Made by a program: the position numbers and the translations under genes. 64,000 bases of DNA, taken from the NCBI GenBank assembly GCA_963383645.1, contig OY726576.1:10406102-10470101 (forward strand), written 5' to 3'. Of the stretch, positions 56,574 through 64,000 are shown one piece after another (the first letter of the stretch is position 1; each line of letters opens with the position of its first letter). The notes below the pieces were generated by a model. It was not told the DNA's origin and did not search any database. It saw nothing but the letters and a program-made list of their open reading frames with translations. The stretch comes from Muscardinus avellanarius. Taxonomy: Eukaryota > Chordata > Mammalia > Rodentia > Gliridae.

Positions 56574-57871
56574 TTAATTTCAGGTCTCTTTCTGATTCTT
56601 TCCTTACACCTCAATTTCCCCTTTATTTTCCTGTACAATTACTGTGAGGCCTTTCATCATATTGAAAATCAGGATTTGAAATTCTTCTTCTAACATTTCT
56701 TCTAGGTCAGTATTTGTGATTCCCCTTATTTCCTCTTTGTTCCTCATTCTCATATTTTCAGAATTATTGGGTTTGTGTTTCTGTTGTCTTGGTATCTTCT
56801 TTCTTTTTGTGTGTGAGTCATTATTTATATGTGCTGTTCCAAATTGCTATAGGGAGAGATAGTTCCACACTTTGATCTTAACCTTAAAGACTGTGTCTAC
56901 TATCACTTCACTGTTGTTCTACCTGTAGATTGTCAAAACTGAGTTGCTCTGGGGTACCTTCTGCTTGATGTTATGGTGGTGTTGATGGGTTTCAGGTGTT
57001 AAGGTCAGGTGTTCTGTCTGCCACTACCTTTATAAAGAGTCAGCTCAGTGGTGTGGGCACAATAGTTTGTGATCTATGTGTTTTTAAACCTTGATATGCA
57101 TTATGCTGAGTGATTCCTCTATTGGCTATGGTTACTTTATCTTTATCTTCTGGTTGTCCTTTCCTGTGGATCACCTGTCTGATTCAATCTTAGCCATAGG
57201 AATTTAGAAGTGACAGCAGGTTCATGTACAGGTAAATTGTGTTCTTTTCAATTGTGAGGGTTAGGTGAGGGGGGAGGAGCTGAGGTGGTGTGAATTGCAG
57301 TATGGTAAAGTAGAGGATATGATTAAGTTGAGTAAGAATTTAAGTATAATAAGGTAGTGTCTGGTTGAGCTGAGAAATAGTGATATAGTATGATCCTTGC
57401 AGTTAGTATAGAGTATTTAGGTATGGAAATATGAAATAGCCTGAATATAAAACAAGTAGATACAGAAAGGGAAAAATGCAGTATTAGAGTAGATAGGATA
57501 TAGGGAGGAAGCTTGTAAAAGGAATGAGGGAGGGAGCAAACAAATATGCATGAAACGACAAAACAAGCAACAAAAACTAACAATATAAGAGTAAATCAAA
57601 GACAACCCCTCAAGAAAAAAAAAAAAAAAACTAGTGACACTGAGTTAGAAGAAAAATAGTAAACACTACTGCCAGTTTACACATATAGGGCTAATAGAAT
57701 ATCTTTTCACTATAGTAGATTCTGGAGCATGTTCCTATATCTCTCATTTTCTGCAACCTATTTTCAGCTTTTGGACCCACTCTATGAGTGTTTGTGCCCC
57801 TCTCTAGCTTCTCACCACTTTGTGCTCCAATGTCAGTGTAGTGACGGTAAATGAGTTATATTTTAAGCAGA

Positions 57872-58024
57872 GGGTTCTGAATTTTTCGGCCCTGGGTTCT
57901 ACATTTTCAAGCTCTTGGCTCTGCATCTTCCAGGCCTGGGCTCTCTGCCTTCTGGTCCTGTGCTCTGTGCTTTCAGGCCTTCAGCTCTGTTCTTTCTGGG
58001 CCTGGGCTCTAAACCTTCTGGTCC
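57872..58024 (-). repeat. 22-bp tandem array in L1 5'UTR
   Basis: Seven consecutive units of 21-22 bp with the plus-strand form 'tgggctctctgccttctggtcc'. Phase is kept throughout while bases vary, so the array is old or degenerate. Such short arrays are absent from the 5'UTR of the L1 at 13-18 kb. Confidence 0.85.
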
Positions 58025-58609
58025 TGGGCCTTAACCTCCCTATCTGCACTGGCAGAGGGTGTCCAGTGTAATCTCCAAGCAACTCCCTGTGACTCTGTGA
58101 CAGTACTGCACCCTGGGCTTTACGGGCCTTTCCTGCGTCTGTAGTTTCTAACCTGACCACCTCAGGTGTGGCCTTCCCCAGATGTTAGCCTTTTGGGGTC
58201 CCTTCAGGTACTCTGGGAAGTCTTCTTCTGAGGAATAATGTTACCTTGCTGTCCTGTGGGCCCAGGTCTCTGGAGGGCACAGTGCACTGCTGCAGATGCC
58301 AGCTTCTGATGAGCATATGGGCTTTTGGATATTCTCCATTCCTGTAGCATGGTGCTGGTTGCTTAAGATGTTGGAGCTCTGCTGCCATTTTCTGCACTTC
58401 AAGTTCTTAGTTTACTTGCTGGAATTTCATGGGACTGTGGAGCTGGCAGTTGCGATTTGGCAGGTGGCCAGAGATGGTGCCAAACGCCACACCAGGTCAT
58501 TCGCTTGCTCAGCCTCTTTACTATCGATCTTATGTTCTGACTACAATTTTATTCCGCTGTGGTTCCCTTTTTTGTGTTTTCATTAGTAAGAATCTTTGCT
58601 GCAGAAAAC

Positions 58610-58641
58610 AAATCAACTACTGCCTTCTCAGTAGTTGATTT
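58610..58641. repeat. 13-bp-stem hairpin near L1 5' end
   Basis: 'aaatcaactactg' (58610-58622) and its exact complement (58629-58641) flank a six-base loop. It lies about 70-100 bp inside the presumed 5' end of the L1. Confidence 0.85.
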
Positions 58642-58940
58642 CTGTTTGTTAACAGCTACTGAGATGTGGTGCATTCCATAGTTGCCATTTTCTTCCCCCT
58701 TTTTCCTTTCTTAATATTTGCATGTTCTGTGTGACTATGCATTTTGGATCTAGAATGTCATTGAGCATGTGAATTATAATAATTTCTCTGCACCTTTGGC
58801 TTGTTCATATTTAGTGTCTTTTATTATACCAAAATTTTAAATTGTAGGCTGAAAAATTATTATTATTGGAAATGACTTTCTTTGTTTTGTGTTCTATGCC
58901 TTCCTTTGTTTTGTGTATCTTGCTTAAGATATACTTCCTT

Positions 58941-59152
58941 AGTCGAGCTTGGTGGAGCAAGCTTGTAATCCAGCATTCGGGAGGCTGAGACCAGAGGATT
59001 GTGGTTCACGGACAGCCTCAGCTACTTAGTGAGGCCCTCTGCAACTCAGTGAGACCAGGTTTCAAAATAAAGAATAAAAAGTAGGGCGGGGGGTATAGCT
59101 CAGAGGTTGAATGACCCTAGGTTCCATCCCCAGACCCACACATACACAGAAA
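58941..59152 (+). mobile_element. B1-dID SINE, older subfamily
   Basis: Sense copy with a perfect 15-bp duplication 'aagatatacttcctt' at 58926-58940 and 59153-59167. Despite the intact duplication, the body belongs to the older subfamily ('ttcacggacagcctcagcta'). Confidence 0.95.
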
Positions 59153-59434
59153 AAGATATACTTCCTTTTAAGAATGATATAAACATAATAGGCTACAGTA
59201 TTGTAGCTTAAAGTATTTTGGAATAATAGTAAGTAGACTCTCATATTTTGTTTTGAATGCTCTGAATTTTACCATGTAGATTTGATATTAGTTTATGTAT
59301 ATGATACAAAGCAAAAGTCTGATTTAATTCTTCTCCAAATATAGTCAATCGTTCTCATGGTTTACTTAATAAGCTATACATTGCTTAATATTTTTAATGC
59401 CATGTTTTCAAATATCAAGCTGCCAAATTATCTT

Positions 59435-59646
59435 ATTTTTTCTTTTTTGCATGGTACCCAGGGGCATTCTACCTCTGAGCTATACCTCTCCAGCCCTATT
59501 TTTTATTCTTTATTTTGAAATAAGGTTTCACTGAGTTGAAAAGGGCCTCATTCTAAGTAATAGCTGAGGCTGTCCTTGAACTGTGGTCCTTCTGTCTCAG
59601 CCTCCCAAATGCTTGGCATTACAAGTGTGCACCACCATGCCCAGCT
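59435..59646 (-). mobile_element. B1-dID SINE, older subfamily
   Basis: Antisense copy flanked by 'ccaaattatctt' at 59423-59434 and 59647-59658. The central segment has a five-base insertion ('ctcattctaagtaatagctg'). The tail and the outer ID-like half are shortened. Confidence 0.92.
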
Positions 59647-59712
59647 CCAAATTATCTTCTTCAAGACTGTGTTCTATCAGCCTATTTCTCTGATTGTATT
59701 GCATCATTTTTT

Positions 59713-60112
59713 AAAAAATTGGTGCACTATAGTTACACATCTTAATGGGGTACACTATGGTGGAGGCATACATGCACACATCATTCATTTAGCCCCTCCC
59801 CAATTCCCACTCGATTCCCTCCCCTCCCTCCTTCTCCTGTTTGGCTTAGTGACTGACTTTGATATGTTTGTGAATGTACATCATGTACATTAGGAACCTC
59901 CCCCTTCCCCTTCCTGTCCCCCTCAGTTAGGTCACTTCATTTGCTCACCTATAGTTTTTAATTCATCATGTAGAGTTCCTCCTATGACCCATTTTCTCCC
60001 TAGCTTTCACATATTAGGGAGAGCATCTGACTTCTTACCCCATTATTTTGATGTTTATGTTTTAGATCCAAGGCGTTATCTATGTTACAATGATCCATTG
60101 TTTTGAATATCA
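59713..60112 (-). mobile_element. L1 3' UTR, type 2
   Basis: Starts with the A-rich-tail complement and 'ggtgcactatagttacacat', and contains 'ctgtttggcttagtgactga', the reverse complement of the 3' UTRs at 37655 and 39580. Inserted in an ancient L1 on the same strand. 5'-truncated. Confidence 0.82.
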
Positions 60113-60539
60113 GTAAGGAAAAAATGTTGTGAACTAAATTTAATCAACAGTTGATGTTTGAACAGATTTTTCTTTCAGATATTAAAACATAAATGGATGA
60201 TGGACTGAGATATTGCAGATTATTAGTATATTTTTATTTTATATTTATATTTAGTATATTTTAAGCATATCTCAAAATAGTTTGTGAGGCAAGTCATTTT
60301 TCTTCAAATTATTCCTTGTTCATTTTTATATTTTTATTTTTTCATATGTATACTAGGATCCATCTGAAAATTTCTACTACCAATTCTGTCAGAATTTTAA
60401 ATGAAATTATATTAATTTGAGTGGAATTGCCGTATTATTTATGTCAACTCTCCTAAGTACTGAGAATATTTTTATTTATATATTGATCTTATTTTACCAA
60501 AAGTCTTTTGGTAACACTTTAGAAAAATTTCAGTTATAT

Positions 60540-60718
60540 GCGAGGTGCACACCTGTAATTCTAGCTACTAGGAAGGCTGACGCAATAGGATTGCAAATCC
60601 AAGGATAGCCTAGGCAACTTAGCAAAATCTTGTTTCAAAATAAAATTAAAAGGGAAGTTTGGGATGTAGCCAAGTGATAGATTATCCCTTGTTTGATCCT
60701 CAGTAACACACACACACA

Positions 60719-60756
<38 letters not shown>
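60540..60756 (+). mobile_element. Old B1-dID SINE with (CA)n tail
   Basis: Sense copy whose ID-like half ends 'tgatcctcagtaac' and whose tail is a (CA)n array interrupted once (60705-60756). B1 half is diverged. Confidence 0.82.
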
Positions 60757-60758
<2 letters not shown>

Positions 60759-60919
60759 ACATAAGAAAAGAAAGAATAGAAGAAAAGAAGGAAGGAAGAT
60801 CACATATAGTTTTCTATATTTGTTATTTTGGTTCTTAGCCTATGTCTTATTGGCCTATTTCTGTCTATGACTATGTTTTTTTCATTGGGAAGATATATTT
60901 CTAAATTTATTTTTTTACC

Positions 60920-61134
60920 TTTTTTGTGGTACTGGGGATTGATGCCACGGGTATTCTATCTCTGAGCTATCTCTCCAGCCCTATATGTTATTTCTATTTT
61001 AAAATAAGGTCTTACAAACCAGGCATGGTGGCGCACACTTGTAATCCCTGTGCTTGGAAGGCAGAGACAGAAGTATTGCGCTGGTTCAGAGCCAGCCTCG
61101 CTGGCTTAAGAGACCCTGTTTCCAAATTTTAAAA

Positions 61135-61202
<68 letters not shown>

Positions 61203-61412
61203 TGTCTGGGAGTTTAGCCTGGAGGTAGAAGGGCTTTCAGGGACCCCATTACCACCAAAATAATAATAATAATAATAATCATCATCATCATCATCTTACT
61301 AATTTGCAGAGGGCCTCACTACATAGCTGAGGCTGGCTGTGAACCTGTCATCCTCCTGTCTCAGCCTCCAAAATACTTGTCTTATAGACATGTGTAAACG
61401 TTAAACCCTGGC
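60920..61412 (-). mobile_element. Old B1-dID SINE hosting a sense SINE
   Basis: Antisense outer copy at 60920-61015 and 61294-61412. The inner sense element at 61018-61295 splits it close to the 'ggtcttac' / 'atcttact' position. Confidence 0.83.
61018..61295 (+). mobile_element. Young B1-dID SINE with (AT)31 in its linker
   Basis: Sense base-subfamily copy. The A-rich linker between B1 and ID-like halves has expanded into about 31 AT units (61139-61200). The tail is (AAT)n(ATC)n at 61258-61293. The ID-like half 'ggtgtctgggagtttagcct' resumes right after the AT array. Confidence 0.9.
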
Positions 61413-61784
61413 TTAAGTTGTATTTTCTAATTGTTGGTGGGTCACTGATTCCTGTAAATCTTCTTACTAGTTCTAGTCTGATAATTGATTATCTCGGTTT
61501 TTATGTAGGACTTCCTACTCTTTGTTATTGATAAAGTTTTGCTTATTTATTTCTAATTCATTTACCTTCCAATTCTTTCTCCTGTCTTACTGAGTTGCCT
61601 GAGATCTTCATATGATGTTGTATAGAAATGATGATTGTGTGCATTTTTCTTTTGTTTACATTGCCAGTGGAATGGTTTTAAGGTTCATTATTGCTTGAAT
61701 CAGGTTTATGGATTATCAGGTTAAGGAAGTTATTTGCTAAAAGGCAGATAACTTAAAAAAAAAAAAGACTGGTGCTCTGTAGTT

Positions 61785-62170
61785 TGGATGTGTCCCTTCC
61801 CAGAGTCATATGGAAACTTAATATTCATCACTGTTGCTGTAGTAAGAGGTGGGGCCTTTTGCAAAATTATTAGGTCATGAGGGCTCCAACCTCATGGATG
61901 AATTTTTGCCTAAAGGCCAGGCAGAAATAGTTTGGGCTATTCCATTCCTTTGACTCTGTGAGCACACAGTATTGAAGTTGATCTCGAGAGCAGAGACCTC
62001 ATCAGACTCTGAACCTGTTGGTTCCTTGATCGTGGACTTCTCAGTATCCAGATATGAATTTGAATATATATTTATCTAATAAACATATATTTGTGAAATA
62101 TAAATATCTGTTCTTCATAGATCCCGTAGCTTAAGGTATTTAGTAATAGTAGCTCAAGTAGACTAAGACA
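61785..62170 (+). mobile_element. MaLR-type LTR
   Basis: Nearly complete: 'tagtttggatgtgtcccttc' at the start, 'agaggtggggccttttgc', 'ttaggtcatgagggctccaa', then 'cttgatcgtggacttctcag' and 'agtagactaagacag' at the end. Sense orientation. The polyadenylation region contains 'tctaataaac'. Confidence 0.7.
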
Positions 62171-62985
62171 GTTCACCATTAGATTTTATTAAATATGTTC
62201 TGTAAATTTATTGAGATATTATAATTTTTCATTAATTACATTGTAAATAGGATAAGCAATATCATGAGTGTTAATGCCAAAGCAGTAAAATAGGTTGAAA
62301 TTCTATTTAACATAAAAGAGTCATTTAATGATCATCTACTATTAAATTTGAGTAACAAAATAATATAATTATTGCAACATTTTTATGATTTTGTATTTGT
62401 CCTCATAAATAAGAATTGACTTGTATTTTTCCTTCTTCATGAATTTATTTTCTGGTTTGAACATCAGTATTACATTAACTTTATAAAAAGTGGTGTATTC
62501 TCATTTTTTGTTTTCTAAAGCAAGTTAGGTTCAATTTTTTGTAAACTCTCTGGGACTGATGTTTATTTTGTGGTTTGTTTGAAACAACTGATTCACTTAC
62601 TTTAATAGTTATAGGTATATTTAGATTTTCCTTTTGAGTCAATTTTGGTAAGTTGCTGCACTTTCTTTGTGCCTCTATTTAAAAAAAAATCATTGGCATA
62701 AAAAACTGGTGAATTAAAGAAAAAAAAAGAAAAAAAATGAATGTGACACAAGGGACATAATTTGAAAACTAATAGTAAGAGGTAAAATATATCAGACACA
62801 ACATTCAATGTTAGTGTTTTAAATTATTCTTAAATATAAAGGTGCTACTTGCTAAAGGATAAATATCAAATAAACAGAAGTATAAAGGTGAAAGAAAACA
62901 TAAAGATATTTTTTAGTGACCAGCAAGGTCTCCAAGAAGTTATAATACTTTTAATTTATGACTCCAAAATCACACAGTATTGTCA
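62171..62985. other. Unassigned AT-rich sequence
   Basis: No exon recognised. 62430-62660 may contain more old L1. Confidence 0.35.
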
Positions 62986-62989
62986 TAGT

Positions 62990-63300
62990 TTGTATCATGA
63001 CTGTCCCCAAAGGCTCTTGTGTTGAAGGCTTGTCTCCAGTGTAGCAGCATTCAGAGGTGGGGCCCTTGGGAAGTTCTTGGACCATGAGGGCTCTTTTGAG
63101 TATCCTCAAAAGATTAACCCATTCACAACTGAATGAACTACCTGAAGGTGGCAGAAACTGTGAGAGGTACCACCTGGTGGGAGGCAGCAGGTTCTTGAGG
63201 GTGTTCACTTGGGAACTATGTCTTCCATTTGCTGTGATGTTCTGCTTCTTGTCAGTAGGAAAAACAGAAGTTCTGGCTGACAATGTATGGATACCTCTGA
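62990..63300 (+). mobile_element. MaLR-like LTR, squirrel-type
   Basis: 'aaggctcttgtgttgaaggc', 'cagaggtggggcccttggga' and 'gctgtgatgttctgcttctt' match the LTR family seen at 40880-41290. It ends where a SINE begins at about 63307. Confidence 0.6.
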
Positions 63301-63306
63301 AGCCAC

Positions 63307-63503
63307 CATATGGCATATGCTAGTAATTTTAGCATTTGGGGGGGCTGATAACAGAGGATTGCAGTTTGGGGACAGCCTCAGCTACTTAGTGAGGCCCTTC
63401 ATAACTCAGTGAGACTGTGTTTCAAAATAAATAATAATAAAAAAATAGGGCTGAGGGTGTAGCTCAGAGGTAGAATGCCCATGGTTTCCATCCTCAGTAC
63501 CAC
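63307..63503 (+). mobile_element. B1-dID SINE, older subfamily
   Basis: Sense copy with a diverged head, 'gggacagcctcagctactta' in the centre and a clean ID-like half ('gctgagggtgtagctcagag'). A-rich tail continues to about 63528. Confidence 0.88.
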
Positions 63504-63528
63504 AAAAATAATAATTAAAAATAAATAA

Positions 63529-64000
63529 ATCTTTCTTCCTTTAAGTTATGTTTGTTAGATATTTTGGTCAGATTGATAAGAAGCTGATAAACAAAAGTAT
63601 CAAAGTAGTTAATGGAAAAGTTGACAGAATTAATAGGAAAAATAGAAAAATCCATAATTAGAGATGGAGAGTTTACCAATTCTCTCTCAGAAAAGTACAA
63701 GAAGAAAAAATGAGTAAGGGCACCTAGACTTTAAACAGCATAATTAATCAACACTAATTAATAACAAAATTGATATGGGTTTTGTAGCAGCAATTTAGAG
63801 GTGGGTAAATTCCTCATTCATGTTGAAAATTTACCCAAAAACCTGAACATGAAACAATTCTCAAAAAAATTCAAATAATGAAGGAGATTCAAAATGGTGA
63901 CTGTGTGACATAGCACATCTCAGTAGCTGAAACAAATTAAGTTCACTTACCGAGAAGGAAGTGTCTTGACAAACAAAATAAATGAAGCTCACAAACCAAA
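63529..64000. other. Unassigned AT-rich sequence
   Basis: No exon or repeat family recognised up to the window edge. Confidence 0.35.

Larger units (their letters stand above)
52385..58710 (-). mobile_element. Nearly full-length L1 LINE, minus strand
   Basis: About 6.3 kb reading from right to left: 5'UTR (about 56850-58710, with a 22-bp tandem array), ORF1 (about 55810-56800) and ORF2 (about 52385-55800). The 3' UTR and tail are missing at the left, where a plus-strand ORF1 fragment abuts. Many frameshifts and stops are present. It is much better preserved than the ancient L1s but defective. Confidence 0.92.
58711..61780 (-). mobile_element. Ancient L1M with many insertions
   Basis: Old L1 ORF2 wording in reverse complement appears at about 58720-58925, 59168-59425, 59660-59710, 60115-60535 and 61415-61770 ('aatcaggtttatggattatc', 'ggttaaggaagttatttgct'). 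The pieces appear in L1 order. Five SINE insertions and one L1 3' UTR lie between them. Confidence 0.6.

Noticed and set aside
38468..61293. Short regularly repeated units that might suggest CRISPR-like arrays
   Set aside because: They are contiguous microsatellites without spacers, in a mammalian nuclear sequence.
3332..63503. A new coordinated gene system or cluster
   Set aside because: After both strands were read, all long frames trace to LINEs, SINEs or simple repeats. No set of co-located intact genes exists in the window.

Overview
This window looks like intergenic (or deep intronic) nuclear DNA from a rodent of the squirrel-related clade. The main clue is about thirty copies of a SINE that joins a 7SL-derived B1 half to a tRNA-derived ID-like half (the B1-dID architecture known from squirrels, dormice and relatives). 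Stand-alone ID elements, L1 LINEs with a rodent-like ORF1, and squirrel-type MaLR-like LTRs agree with this. The species cannot be fixed from the sequence alone. The DNA is AT-rich, has no CpG island, and shows no convincing host exon, promoter or functional RNA gene. Every long open reading frame seen is either a LINE remnant or a simple-repeat or SINE translation.

Layout. 1-12.5 kb: old L1 debris, a retroviral-type LTR with an adjoining polypurine tract (1243-1876, minus strand), a second LTR-like unit (about 6.43-6.79 kb), MaLR/MLT1-like relics, a triplet microsatellite, a perfect 36-base hairpin and otherwise unassigned sequence. 12.5-20.9 kb: an L1 cluster. It holds a 5-kb minus-strand L1 that has lost its reverse-transcriptase domain but keeps about 130-bp 5'UTR monomer-like repeats, then an ancient minus-strand L1 split by a plus-strand RT fragment, then an ancient plus-strand L1 3' end. 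21-26.5 kb: nested SINEs, a complete L1 insertion with a twin-priming inversion and 18-bp target-site duplications (24575-25554), and a 35-base U2 snRNA 5' fragment retroposed into an old L1. 26.5-35 kb: ancient minus-strand L1 hosting younger SINEs and two L1 3' ends. 35-42 kb: MER5-like DNA transposons, three plus-strand L1 3' ends, a 59-bp tandem duplication and a MaLR-like LTR. 42-51.4 kb: many SINEs, a ~212-bp inverted duplication (44744-44955 / 45239-45662), a very young SINE (45852-46063), a hAT-like relic, and a 245-bp compound pyrimidine microsatellite. 51.4-58.7 kb: an ORF1-start fragment on the plus strand abuts a nearly full-length minus-strand L1 whose catalytic FADD reads FANN. 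58.7-64 kb: another ancient minus-strand L1 with inserted SINEs and LTR relics.

The elements act as a layered record rather than a gene system. L1 machinery supplied in trans explains the SINEs, the U2 fragment and the target-site duplications. Nesting orders the ages: ancient L1M and MER5/MIR, then MaLR and older B1-dID, then younger L1, then CpG-rich young B1-dID. I found no previously undescribed biological system. The most unusual items are the U2 fragment, the twin-primed L1, the inverted duplication, two linked-character SINE subfamilies, and two different L1 5'UTR repeat designs.
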